In this document: piece after piece, positions 22,206 to 34,400 of the stretch
How positions within the stretch are numbered: the first letter of the stretch is position 1
How the letters are laid out: each line of letters begins with the position of its first letter
Source of the DNA: Beta vulgaris subsp. vulgaris
Lineage: Eukaryota > Streptophyta > Magnoliopsida > Caryophyllales > Amaranthaceae
Direction: 5' to 3'
NCBI RefSeq assembly: GCF_026745355.1
Contig: NC_079203.1
Location: forward strand, 2,175,249-2,239,248
Length of the DNA: 64,000 nt
Notes under the pieces: model-generated
The model's input: the letters and a program-made list of their open reading frames with translations, nothing else
Databases searched by the model: none
What the model was told of the DNA's origin: nothing
Made by a program: the position numbers and the translations under genes

Positions 22206-23982
22206 CCTCCCTATTTATGCTATTTTGATCTTTGTAGATGCATATTATTTAATCTTGTTAGTATTAAATTTGGACTTGTGAAATTGCAACGTATTATTTT
22301 TTTTTTATTGGAATTCGAATCATCTTAATATATGATATTTAATATTCGCTTTTCAATTTATTATGAATAGTTCATATAACAATTTTTTTTTTCCTCTGAT
22401 TATTAATTTTTTTTTTTAAATAGTTCAAATCCCTTGCTCAATTTTTATTAGGTGTGTATATTTTATTTTTTAAATTACGCAAATTTATAGACAAAGGTGT
22501 CTAATTTGTTTAATTTTTCAAATTAAAATTACACATTTTTTAAATTGTTGACAATGTGTTTTTTTTTTAAAGTATTATATTTAAAAAAAAAAAAAAAGGA
22601 AAAGAAAATATGAAGGAGGAAAAGTGAAGTTGTTGGCAGCATGTATGTAGTTGTCAGACTTCTCACGACATTATGCTGTTTTGGCTTCCAGCGTCCGGGC
22701 TGGACTTCTGTCTGGTCTGGAAGCCGGACAGCTAGTCTAATTTGCTATCCTCTGGGCCTGGCAGTGGTTCTTGTGGGCCTACTGTTGGGCCTGGGTTATA
22801 GCATGTTTATTAAAAAAAAAAATGTTTTGGGCTTGTTTTGCTTGTGTGGACAGCATTACTTTCACTTAGTTTTTGGGCTTAAAATATGTTTAATCTCAGT
22901 TTCTTCAATCCAAATTTTGGAACCTAATAGTTAGGTGATCCATTTCTTAGTGGAGTTTATTATGTTTAATATTTAACTCTCAATTTTTTGGATAAAGTTG
23001 CAATTTTATTATCATGATAATATAAAGTCCAAGTATAATTTCTAACACTATTAAATATTTTGTTAGTTTTGAACTAATTAAAATTGTTGATTAGTTTAAC
23101 TATTTTTTTTATTAGAATCGTCTAATATAAATGGGTCACTTACTTTAAGTAAGTGAATGAATGAATAATTTTATGCTTGAATGTTAGATGACTAGTATGG
23201 CCCAAATTAGGATAGAAAATACGGTCTGCGTACCGTTTATGTATTTTTGTAATTTAAATACGGACTGCGAGCCGTTTTGTATTTTTGTAATTTTATTTAA
23301 ATTTCAAATAACTTGTATGATGATTCGAGAATCATGCTTTGATGGAGATCAAAAGGCGGATACAAGGAAACATCTTCAAGTTTAGATTAAGATGTAGGGG
23401 CCATACTAGGATCATTTTAAATTATGCATTTAATTATTGCTTTTATTTTGTTACTATGCTCTTGTTCTAATTACTATTAGTTCACTAAATTTAGAACTGA
23501 CATAGTAACTTAAGTCCTCCTTTTAATTTTTGAATAAATTAGATACCCACCCTTACACACCTCTATTCATGTCTTTGATAATTGGTAATAGGCTTGCCAA
23601 AGCAAGGTATTATTTTTTTTATCTTAGAATTTTAGAGTATATTTAAGAAATTTACAAGTATGTAAAGGTTTTATTCAACAAAGTATCCAATTAGGACTTG
23701 GGCTTTGGGGTATAGGAATGGGTTTTTTTTTTTTTCATGCGATGTTTCCCATTAACCAAGAGTTATAGGAGTATAACTAATAAAGTGTTATTTACCTAAA
23801 TCTTTTATCTCTTACGTGACCGGCCAAAGTCGGCTTAGGATTAAATGAGTTAGGGTCTTGGAATCTTTTAGCCTAATTGAGGACGTTTTTTAGACTAAAA
23901 GCCTTTAACTTGTTTTAACTTGGTTAAAATTTGAAGTTATTGTTTATAATCATAAACCTAAGACTTTTTTTTTCATTTGTAG
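22206..23982 (+). other. Long copia leader, non-coding
   Basis: About 1.8 kb separates the primer-binding site from the gag ATG, long for a copia element. It has T-rich homopolymers (22380-22600), a GC-richer block at 22640-22800 (GGCTTCCAGCGTCCGGGC, later TCTGGAAGCCGGACAG, inverted to each other) and no recognisable protein. It could be leader plus an unrecognised insertion. Confidence 0.6.
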
Positions 23983-24835
23983 ATGGTTACTCCTAATTCA
24001 AACTCTGCTATGTCATCTAATGGTATTCGCTCTATTCTCGAAAAAGAAAAACTTAATGGCAACAACTTTTTGGATTGGTATCGCAACTTGAGAATAGTTC
24101 TTAAGTCTGAAATGAAACTGGATGTTCTTGAAAACCTCTCCCTGCTGAACCTACCCTTCGAGCATCTGCTGAGACTCGAAAAGCATATGATACGCAGTAG
24201 CTAGATCTCTTGATGTCACATGTTTGATGTTAGCATCCATGAATTCTGAATTGCAAAAACAATTTGAAAATATGGAGGCTTTTGACATCATTCATCAGCT
24301 CAGAGCTATGTTTCAAAAACAAGCAAGAATTGAGCGCTATGAAACGGTTAAGGCTATCCTTGAGAGCAGTCTCAAAGAAAGTGAACCTGTTGGTCCACAC
24401 GTTCTCAAAATGATGGGTTATTTTGAGAATCTGGAACGATTAGGTGTCACTTTAGGTGATGAGCTACCAATTGACATCACTCTCCACTCCCTTCATAAGG
24501 GGTATGACCAATTCGTGTTAAACTTTAACATGAATGAGTTGGAGAAGACTATGAATGAGCTTCTAGGAATGCTCAAGACTGCTGAACCAAGTATCAAGGT
24601 TGCACCTAAGAATAATGTTCTTAGATTCAGAAAAAGAAAGGGTTTTCAAGAAGAAGGCAATAAAAAGCAATACCCACAGAGTAAGGGTAAGGGCAAACAG
24701 GTTGTCAAAACTAAGGCTGGAGCTACTCCAGACCAAGAATGCTTTCATTGCACAAACCAGGTCATTGGAAGAGGAATTGTCCTAAGTATCTAGAGGACAA
24801 GAAGAATGGCAAGATTCTTCTACCTCAGGTATACA
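23983..24835 (+). pseudogene. Copia gag (frameshifted), with zinc knuckle
   Basis: Starts at ATG 23983; the first frame runs to 24204 (ILEKEKLNGNNFLDWYRNLR, the usual copia gag opening), then shifts. A second stretch from 24224 covers the UBN2-type gag core (ALRAMFQKQARIERYETVKA-like segment, VGPHVLKMMGYFENLERLG, LHSLHKGYDQFVLNFNM). The zinc knuckle begins ECFHC at about 24740 but a one-base change shifts the frame, so the GHWKRNCPKYLEDKK half is read in another frame. The protein would form the particle core and bind RNA; this copy cannot make it whole. Confidence 0.9.
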
Positions 24836-24839
24836 TGTT

Positions 24840-27800
24840 ATTGAAGTAAATCTCACTATTTCTAATTCTTGGGTATTTGATACCGGATGTGGATCTCACA
24901 TTTGTACAAATGTGCAGGGACTAAAGAAAAGTAGGAGCTTGGCTCGAGGGGAAGTGGACCTACGTGTTGGCAACGGAGCAAAGTTGCAGCTTTAGCCGTA
25001 GGCACTTTTAGATTAATAATGCCCTCTGGGCTTGTTTTGGATTTGAATAATTGTTATTTTGTTCCAGCCATTTCTAAAAACATTATTTCTGTTTCCTGTT
25101 TGGATACAGAAGGGTTTACTTTTGAGATTAAGAATAAATGTCTTTCTTTTCAAAAGGATGGAATGTTTTATGGTAGTGCTCACTTATTTAATGGGCTCTA
25201 TTTACTAGATTTAGAAAAACAAGTTTATAACATTGATACTAAAAAGGCCAAATCAAATGATTCAAATAAAACTTACCTTTGGCATTGTCGTCTTGGCCAC
25301 ATAAATGAGAGACGTATCCAAAAACTTCAAAAGGAAGGACTTTTGGAATCATTTGATTTCGAATCATATGATACATGCGAATCTTGCTTACTTGGAAAAA
25401 TGACAAAAGCTCCATTCACTGGTGTAAGTGAAAGAGCAAATGACTTATTAGGTCTCATACATTCTGATGTTTGTGGACCAATGAGTACAAATGCTAGAGG
25501 CAATTATCAGTACTTCATAACATTCACAGATGACTTCAGTAGATATGGGTATATCTACCTTATGAGGCATAAATCTGAAGCTTTTGAAAGGTTTAAAGAA
25601 TTTCAAATGGAAGTACAGAATCAGCTTGGCAAGACAATAAAAGCCCTTAGATCTGATCGAGGTGGTGAGTATTTAAGCCAAGAGTTTGATGACCATCTCA
25701 AAAGTTGTGGAATTCTTTCCCAACTAACTCCTCCAGGAACACCACAATGGAATGGTGTGTCCGAAAGGAGAAATCGAACTCTATTAGATATGGTTCGATC
25801 AATGATGAGTCAGGCCGATCTTCCGATATCATTCTGGGGTCATGCCTTGGAAACTGCCGCACTAATCTTAAACAGAACTCCAACCAAAGCTGTTGAAAAG
25901 ACTCCATATGAGTTATGGGCTGGAAAAACTCCAACTATGTCTTTTCTTAAAATTTGGGGATGCGAAGTTTATGTAAAACGTTTACAATCTGACAAACTTG
26001 CACCTAAATCTGACAAATGTTACTTTGTGGGTTATCCAAAGGAAACAAAGGGGTATTACTTCTATAATAAAACTGAGAACAAAGTGTTTGTGGCTCGAAC
26101 TGGTGTCTTTCTCGAAAGAGAACATCTTTCTAGAAATTCAAGTGGGAGAAATATTCACCTCGAGGAAATTCGAGCTGAAAATGAGCCACAATATCAGGAG
26201 CATCCACAAGTTATTGTGGAAACTGATAAGACTCCACAACCTGTTGAGGAATCTACCTCTGTGGCACCCGCCCCTCGTAGGTCTACTAGGAAAATTTCAG
26301 CACCTGAGAGATATGGATTTCTCATGTCTGATAATAAAGAAATATTGCTTTTAGAAAACAATGAGCCTACTACCTACAAAGCAGCTATGGCTAGTTCAGA
26401 TTCCGACTTATGGTCAAAAGCCATGAAATCCGAAATGGATTCCATGTATGAAAATCAAGTTTGGAACTTGGTTGATTTGCCCGATGGGGTTAAACCTATT
26501 GGATGCAAATGGGTTTTCAAGTTGAAAACTGACATGGATGAAATGTATATATCCATAAACTAGGCTGGTGGCACAAGGTTTCAAACAAATTCATGGTATA
26601 GACTATGATGAAACCTTTTCACCAGTAGCTATGCTGAAATCTATTCGGATACTTCTAGCAATTGCCTCATATTATGACTATGAAATATGGCAAATGGATG
26701 TTAAAACCGCTTTCCTAAATGGTTTTTTGGAAGAAGAAGTGTCATGACACAACCAGAGGGTTTTATTGATCCTAATGCACTAAGAAGGTATGCAAGCTTC
26801 AAAAGTCATTTATGGATTAAAGAAGCATCAAGGAGTTGGAACCTCCGATTTAACGAGTCAATCAAAGGTTTTGGTTTTCTCAGAAATGAAGAGGAATCTT
26901 GTGTTTACAAGAAAGTTAGTGGGAGTAAGATTGTTTTTTGGTCTTGTATGTAGATGACATACTTCTATTGGAAATGACATTTCCATGTTAGAGTCTGTAA
27001 AGATATGGCTTGGAAAGTGTTTCTCAATGAAAGATCTTGGTGAGGCTCAATACATACTAGGCATTAAGATCTATAGAGATAGATCTAAAAGAATGATTGG
27101 ACTAAGTCAAGAAACTTATATTGATAAGGTTCTGACTAGGTTCAATATGAAAGGTTGTAAAAGAGGTTTTCTACCCATGTCTCATGGCATAAGTCTGAGC
27201 AAGACTCAGTGTCCTTCGACAACTGATGAGAAAGACCGCATGAGCAAGATCCCATATGCGTCAGCTATTGGATCCATCATGTATGCCATGATATGTACTA
27301 GACCAGATGTTTCCTATGCTTTGAGCATGACCAGTAGATACCAAGCAAATCCAGGTGATGACCATTGGACTGCTGTGAAGAATATTCTAAAGTACCTTAA
27401 CAGGACTAAAGAAAAATTCTTAGTTTATGGAGGAGAGGATAAGCTAGTATAAAAGGTTATACTGATGCTAGTTTCCAAACAGATAAGGATGATTTTCGAT
27501 CGCAGTCGGGATTCATATTTTGTTTAAATGGAGGAGCGGTGAGTTGGAAAAGTTCCAAACAGAGCACCATAGCAGATTCTACAACTGAAGCTGAGTATAT
27601 TGCTGCATCAGAAGCAGCAAAAGAAGCTGTCTGGATTAAGAAGTTCATTTCTGAACTAGGAGTGGTTCCGAGTATTGCTAGTGCTTTGGATGTTTATTGT
27701 GATAATACTGGAGCTATAGCACAAGCAAAAGAACCAAGATCACACCAAAAATCCAAACATGTACTCAGGAGATTTCATCTGATTCGTGAAATAGTTGATC

Positions 27801-27928
27801 GAGGAGATGTTAGGATATGTAAAGTTCATACGGATAGCAATGTTGCAGATCCGCTTACTAAGCCACTTTCTCAGCAGAAACATGAGACTCATATTTCAGC
27901 TATGGGAATTAGGAACATTGGAGAATGA
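24840..27928 (+). pseudogene. Copia pol: protease, integrase, RT, RNase H (several frameshifts)
   Basis: The protease has WVFDTGCGSHICTN (D-T-G, 24865-24915), then an in-frame stop near 24994. A 515-codon open stretch (25019-26563) holds the gag_pre-integrase HHCC region (HCRLGHINERRIQKL..CESCLLGK) and the integrase core with IHSDVCGP, TDDFSRYGYIYL, LRSDRGGEYLS and GTPQWNGVSERRNRTLLD (the DDE acidic residues visible). It ends in RT with NQVWNLVDLP and GCKWVFKLK. RT continues shifted: RLVAQGFKQ, ETFSPVAMLKSIR, WQMDVKTAFLNG. The catalytic region near 26950 is out of frame and damaged (a base or more missing around the YVDD site). RNase H (27539-27928) has QSTIADSTTEAEYIAA, DNTGAIAQAK and HTDSNVADPLTK. 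Not functional as it stands. Confidence 0.92.
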
Positions 27929-28717
27929 CCTATTAGTTTTTTAATATTGAACACATTTCATTATTGAAATAAAAGGTTTATGTTTATTTTTATTTTTATA
28001 TAAATATATGTTTGTTTAAATTCGGTTTAGTATTAAAACAAATGTCCAAAGTAATCAGTTGTTTTAAATAGGATGTTGAGTACGAGGACTCAACTATGGA
28101 ACCCTATTAAGTGAACTAAAATAAATGATTGTCTATCCCTAATTAGGTCATTAAGTAGGTACATTAATGACCTATAATGATTAGTTTATAAATTGATTGA
28201 TGATCATGTTTCATGGATCATAGGGGCATTGGATGTCTAATCAATTATATTAATGTGAATTGGTGAATACACATTGGATTTGACCCACATAGAGAAATCT
28301 TTAAGAGCTGAATGTCATAAGTTTCTCTTAAATTATAAAGAGTTGATTCCTCAGACTTGAGTTTACCACTGATTCCTTACATTGATGACTAGTACACTTT
28401 GGCATTGTCAAACGTCGTGCCGTAAAAGGAGACTATAAAGGCATGTCATGTGCTATGAGTCGTGTGAAGGATAGAGGGTAAATAAGAAGAATTGTCCTCC
28501 TATTACATAGGAATGTTGTTTTGGGCCTCTCGGAGAGTTTAGACTGTAAAATGCATGGCCGTGCTCGAATGGATTGTGATTCAATCATTCGTTTGACAGT
28601 TGAACTTGGAGACTGAGAAATATTCTGGACTTCATAAGGATGACAAGTTTTCTTACCTTATGTTCAGATATAACAATAAGAGACAAAGGGATTATAAAGC
28701 ACCACTTGCTCTAGGAC

Positions 28718-28728
28718 AAGTGGGAGAT
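28718..28728 (+). other. Copia polypurine tract
   Basis: AAGTGGGAGAT directly precedes the 3' LTR start TGTTGGAG; it is the expected plus-strand primer site. Confidence 0.8.
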
Positions 28729-29464
28729 TGTTGGAGTATGTCCTATGATCAAGTGCATAACTCAAAAGTTATAAATTATTAATTATATCCATATAGTTTG
28801 GGTAGTCATGATGCTTTGCTAGGGCCAATCTTGACTTGTAATATTAATAAACGATTAATATTTACTACTAAACTATATTGGACCTACAGGGTCACACATA
28901 AACTACATTGTTGATTAGTTAGTCTTTTTAAGATTAATATATACAATAATACCAATATGTTCTTTTGTCCATAATAAGTTATGGGTAATATCTTGCTATA
29001 TTTGGATCAAATCAATTATAGGATAATTGATTGATATCAATATTAATTGATTGAGAAAGTCAATCAATTAATGGATTGATATCCTCTTAATTGAAAGGAA
29101 ATCAAATCCTTCCTTTATATGAGCATACAAAGCAAATAAATAGATGTGAATTGTTTTGACAAGACATACATATTATTACAAATTTGCCGTGAGTTTGTGG
29201 TAGAGAAAAAGAGTTTCTCACAAGATATTCAAAAGTTCATACAAAATAAAGTTTTGTTTTGGGTTCTAGAAACCGAGGTATAATCAACTTGTGGTGGTGG
29301 ACTTTTGTAGAGGAACTTCAATTGACGTTCTTAAACATCAACGAGGCACGCTTCAAAGGTATAATACTTAACTCCCTATTGTAGATTCATTATAGTATTT
29401 TAGGGTGTTCTTGGGAATAGGTTTTGTACAAATTGTTTGTATTTCCGCATCGTAAATCCTATTA
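28729..29464 (+). repeat. Copia 3' LTR (736 bp)
   Basis: Partner of 21445-22192, followed at once by GAATA (29465-29469) and then by the gypsy RT sequence. Confidence 0.93.
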
Positions 29465-29469
29465 GAATA

Positions 29470-30466
29470 ACTAGGTCTAATGTACCCTTTCTCGAGTAAT
29501 TCCTCTAGTTGCTTGTTGAGCTCCTTCATCTCTGCTGGAGCCATTCTATAGGGTGCTTTTGATATAGGGGAAGTTCCAGGAACTAAGTCTATGGTGAATT
29601 CTAACTCCCTCTGAGGTGGCATTCCCGGTATTCTTCCGAAATACGTCTGGAAACTCATTCACCACTTTCACATGCTCTATTCTTAAGCTTATCTTCTTCC
29701 TCCTTTGCACACTACACAAGAATAATGGAGCTCCCTTCCACACTTGCTTCACCAAACTTAAGGCTGAAATGATCTTAATTCTACCTTCTTGTGGTTTAGT
29801 CTTGAAAGTCACCTTTTTCCCATTCTTATTCCTCAATCTCACTTTTTGTTCTCCACAAAGAATCTCGGCTTTATACTCCTTAAGCCAATCCATCCCTAAA
29901 ATGATCTCCAAGTCTTCCAATGGAAATCTTATGAGGTTGGTTTCAAAGTCTACATCCCCAATTCTCACAAGGACGTTTTCATATACTCTTGAACAAGTTA
30001 CTACTTCCCCAGATGGTAACATAATAGGAATTTCAACATCCTTAGGGTTTTCTAAGCCATATTTTGAAACAACTAACTTTGAAACAAATGAACGTTCGGC
30101 TCCTGAATCAAATAAAGCTTTAACAAAAGTGGAATTAATAGAAACATTACCCGTAACTACGTCCTTGGACGTCTCAGCTTCTCTAGCACTTATGACATTC
30201 AATCTAGCAACTGCAGGCACACTAGGGCCAGCTCCACCCAAAACGGTCTTGTTGTTCCCACCTTGATAGTTGTTGCCTCCTGATTGGTTTCGATTACCCT
30301 GACCAAATTGGTTTCCGCTCTTGCCCTTGTCAGTCTTCAACTCAGGGTTCTTGGAGAAGCACTCATACTCTCGGTGACCCAATTTGTGGCAGTAGTTACA
30401 CTCCACCAGCTTTCCTTCACAATCCTTTCCAGGATGATTGTATGGGCACCTCTTGCAGAAATACAC
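29470..30466 (-). pseudogene. Gypsy zinc knuckle, aspartic protease and start of RT
   Basis: Minus-strand frame from 30466. CNYCHKLGHREYEC is a C-x2-C-x4-H-x4-C zinc knuckle, preceded by a second Cys/His cluster (CKRCPYNHPGKDCEG). A retropepsin-like protease follows, with FDSGAERSFVS (active-site D-S-G) and ILGMDWLKEY. After a frameshift near 29640, the start of RT is seen ([32 protein letters not shown]), ending at the copia insertion (29469/29470). The matching downstream half begins at 21439. Confidence 0.9.
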
Positions 30467-30614
30467 GCGTTCGTCTCCTTTCTTTCCCTTATTAGAACCA
30501 TTTCCACCCTTCTGTGGTTGATACTGGCCTCCATTCCTTTGGCCACTAGATTGTCCTCCTTGGTGAAAGTTATTTTGAGGCTTGAACTTCTTGTCGTTCC
30601 TCTGGAAATTCTGA

Positions 30615-31266
30615 CTAGGATTCTCCTTCCTCTTGTTGTTTGAGCTCTAACTCCATTTTTAAATAGGAACCTAAATGAGCAGCTCTATCATACACTTCCT
30701 CTAAGGTCCTGAAAGTTGAACCTCCTAGCCCAAGCTTCACCTCAAGACTAAGTCCAGTCTCGAACCTAATAGCCTTTCTTTCCTCAGTAGGTACTAACTC
30801 TGGAGCAAACTTCATCAATCCTACAAACTTCTCATAGTACTGCTCCACAGAGTCACCTTGCTTCAACTCATCAAACTCAGTGGCCTTTTGCCTCCTCAAG
30901 AAATTGGGATAAAATTTCTCCTTCATAGCTACTCCAAAAGCCTTCCAATCAAAGTCAGGCCTTGCCATTAACGTCTCCTTATGCTGCGACCACCAAAAGT
31001 CAGCTTCCTCCTTGAGGTAATATGCAGCTATAGCTACTTTCCTATTATCTGGACATTGGATAGCATCGAATAGCTTCTCAAAATCCCTAACCCAGTTCTC
31101 AAGCTTAACAGGATCACCCTTCCCATCATAAGAAGGGTTTACTATCACTAACCCTCTTAAACCAATCAACAGACTTCTTCTTCGAAGGACCTCTTCTAGC
31201 TAAATTCGTAGTCACTCGGACTAAATTCCTCAGTTGAGCATCAATTCTAGCGTTTCTATCGGCCAT
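30615..31266 (-). pseudogene. Gypsy gag (Retrotrans_gag domain, one frameshift)
   Basis: The likely ATG is at 31266-31264 (opening MADRNARIDAQLRNLV). One base is out of register near 31150, and then the frame at 31139-30615 holds the gag core: SYDGKGDPVKLENWVRDFE, YYLKEEADFWW, KEKFYPNFLRRQKATEF, LKQGDSVEQYYEKF. A second shift near 30620 leads into the Q/G/N-rich linker before the zinc knuckle. The role is particle formation and RNA packaging. No host gene here. Confidence 0.9.
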
Positions 31267-31701
31267 TGATCTGCCACAGAAAAAAAAAATTGACTCAAAA
31301 ATCGCTTATTGACCCTCAATATAGGTCAAAAATACTAAGCAAATGCCACGCTGACATTTAATTCGCAGTCTCCTTTCTAAGGAACTTTTATACTAACTCT
31401 CTTACTAGAGTAGTAGATTAGACAAAACTAGCACTACTTTGTAGTCATACTACACCTTTCAGTCACTCCATGCAAGTAGAAAAAGCTAACCACGTTGCAA
31501 TCAAACACTTAGTCACATAAAACACATCAAAAGTGCTACTAGAACTTAGAGCACTTACTAATCTAAGACACATAAAGACTTAGTGGCTAATGCGACGCAA
31601 TGTACATATGCATATGCAATTCCCTTCCCTTTTTGCAATTCGACTTTGAAATACTTTTAAGTTCGAAAACTTTTGTAAAATAAGGTAATATAAACCTTGG
31701 A

Positions 31702-31714
31702 GCTCTGGTAACCA
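31702..31714 (-). other. Gypsy primer-binding site (diverged)
   Basis: On the minus strand, TGGTTACCAGAGC lies four bases after the 5' LTR. It resembles the initiator-Met site TGGTATCAGAGC with changes in the middle, so tRNA-Met priming is likely but not certain. Confidence 0.6.
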
Positions 31715-32551
31715 CTTTGTAACCCCCCACGACTCCTCCTTTTATAAACTAGGAGAAATTGGGAGTTGTTATGCCACGCATGATAATACGTAGGCTAATC
31801 AGATAATACAGCGGAAGTCTTTTAAAATAAACTGGAAATACTTTAATACAACGGAAATAAGAAAGTATGTAAATGAATTACAAACTCCGAGACTATCCCA
31901 TTCTAGTCCCATCTTCAAAAGTCAAACCTTGACCCCATTGGTCAAGTAAAGTAAAACATGAAATTCAAGATAGCTTAAGTAATAGAGTACTCATGTACTG
32001 AAAACTCCCATTCGGATGCTTATGATTTCCATGCACATCAAGAACTTGTACCTGCAACTTCTTCTCTAAACTCTGCTCACCAAATGGATCATCACAGGGT
32101 TGTTGAGGAAAAACAACAACCAAAAGAAACAAAGAAACACATACATCAGCAACGCTGAGTACATAACACAACTAATTAACTAATGCGAATAATAATGCAT
32201 GCAATCCTCAATCACTTCGGCTTGCTCTTCTTACGACTCTACATGCGACAAGCATATAACTGAACTTACTAAATACTTTCTTTTATTATTATTATTTGGC
32301 AATGAACGGGCACCGTCCTCCTCTTGGAGTCATACGGGCTACTATTCCTTGTGTAAGAGATCCCACACCTCTTACTAAAGTTCCATGAACTTTAAATAAC
32401 TTGACTCGAGAATTTTAAGCTTGTTAGTAATGAACGAGGGTGAGAGTGAGCCTCTAGACTCAACATCTCAGAGATAAAGAATACGAGTGACACCTAGTCC
32501 ACTCAAAGATCTTGATAATTGGAATTCCATAAACTTGCTTGATAAAATAAA

Positions 32552-33851
32552 GGAAAAATTGACAAATATAAGCCAACCTTTGGCCGGTATTCCCCAAATA
32601 AGCCAACCTTTTAAAAATCCAGATATAATACAATATTTGCATCATTTTTGCCAAATTTAGGCTTCTGATTTAAGTTTACCTACTGATACAGGTTGTAACA
32701 GGTTAATGATGATTAATTAGAATAAATTATAATAAATCAAGGTTAATTATGATCAATAATATATAATTATTATGAATTAAAATTAAATCTGATTTTACCA
32801 CTAACCACCACCACCACCAAACTTAGCCCCACCACCACCAAACTTAGCCCCACCACCATCGAACCCAGCAGCCCGACCACCACCGAACGCAACAGCCCCA
32901 CCACTGAACCCAGCAGCCCGCCACCGAACCCAACAGCCCCACCACTGAACGCAGCAGCCGCCACCGAATCCAGTAGCCCCACTACCACCGAACCCAGCAG
33001 CCCCACCACCGAAAAACACCGAACCCAGCCCTTCCACCACCATTAAACACTGAACCCGCCCCCTTCACCATCAAACACCGAAACCCAGCCCCTCCACCAC
33101 CATTAAACACTGAAACCTAGCCCCTCCACCATCATCATTAAAAACGAACCCAACCCAAACTGCTAAACCACCACCGAACCTAGCCCAAACCGCAAAACCA
33201 CCACTGAACCTAGCCCAAACCGCAAAACCACCACCGAACCCAGCCCAACCGCAAAACCACGATCGAACCCATCCCAAACCCCAAAACCACCACCGAATCC
33301 CGAAACCACCACCCCACCTCGAAACCTTAAACACTGCACCCACCCCAAACTCGGAAATTACAACCCGAAACTACAATTCAAACTCGAAACCCACCGTCAC
33401 CCTCCCCAAAACCACCATACCTATGCCCAAAATCTCCCCAAACAAACCTGTAACCACCACGAAACCACCAAACTAGCAAAACCACCACAACCAACTTTCG
33501 AAAAAGGGAGAGATAGAAAGGAGATGCTGCGGCGGTGGAAGTTCGATGCTCGGAGGGTGGCGATCCGATGGTTGGGGGCTCGGTGGTTGGATGATCGATG
33601 AGTGATGAGAGAAGTTGGAAGACAGAGGAGAGGGAAGCAGGAGATTAGAAGAGAGAAGAGAAGAATAAAGAGAGAATTAAGAAGAAAATTAAAGAAATAA
33701 AATAAAAACATTACCTAAATAACCGGTTACAGGTCATCTGACCTAAATTTGGCAAAAATGATTCAAATGTTGTATTATATCTGGATTTTCAAAAGGTTGG
33801 CTTATTTGGGGAATACCGGCCAAAGGTTGACTTATTTTTGTCAATTTTTCC
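32552..33851. mobile_element. Mutator-like foldback element, 9-bp TSD, CCACCA-rich core
   Basis: Ends GGAAAAATTGACAAATATAA (left) and the inverted GGAAAAATTGACAAAAATAA (right). Arms pair for about 105 bp with only a handful of mismatches. TAAAATAAA flanks it on both sides (32543-32551 and 33852-33860). The sister LTR has that 9-mer once and no element (gcttgaTAAAATAAAagcatt near 14535), a direct empty site. The core (32800-33480) is a repeat of ccaccaccgaacccag-type units with 3-base periodicity. Gly- or Pro-rich frames in it are compositional. No transposase is encoded. Confidence 0.95.
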
Positions 33852-34084
33852 TAAAATAAAAGCATTAACATCGTCATGCTAAGCTATATGCAGGAGTATA
33901 GTTTCACACTAACTCCCCCCTTATGTTCAATACTCATGGGGGATCCATCCCAAGAGTTTTATTGCCAAAGCCCATTATGTGAGACACATTCACAATAATA
34001 CATCTAGCAAATAAATTAATTTCTTATCTTTCTTTAACAAGTGAATGCAACAAACACCATAATTAACTCAATTCTAAATTCTTT

Positions 34085-34400
34085 GAGACCTTGCTCATCT
34101 TATTACTTTAATGACTCCATGAGTCCTTTTTCTTACTTTCTTAAGGATCCATGATCCAATCGATTGAGTCATTGCTCAATGATTCAACTACTTGTGAGTC
34201 CTTGCTCAATAACTTTATTGTGAGACATTGCTCAATAACTTTATTGTGAGACATTGCTCAATAACTTGAAAACTTGTGAGACCTAGCTCAACAAAATATA
34301 ACTTCTCATGAGACCTTGCTCAATAATATATAAAACTTCTAATGAGACCATGCTCAATAAAATATATAACATCAAATGAGACCATGCTCAATAAAATATT
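34085..34400. repeat. LTR minisatellite, second copy
   Basis: Counterpart of 14765-15060, with one extra gtgagacattgctcaataactttatt unit at 34217-34265. Confidence 0.78.

Larger units (their letters stand above)
21445..29464 (+). mobile_element. Ty1/copia LTR retrotransposon inserted in gypsy RT
   Basis: An 8.0-kb element, opposite in orientation to its gypsy host. LTRs 21445-22192 and 28729-29464 both start TGTTGGAGTATGTCC and end CCTATTA; the 5-bp duplication GAATA flanks it. A primer-binding site follows the first LTR and a polypurine tract precedes the second. Order inside is gag, protease, integrase, RT, RNase H, which defines Ty1/copia. Coding regions carry frameshifts. The LTRs differ mostly by small indels. 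Confidence 0.95.

Noticed and set aside
32770..33348. Gly/Val-rich proteins in the second foldback core
   Set aside because: Same reasoning: ccaccaccgaaccc repeats open several overlapping frames at once.
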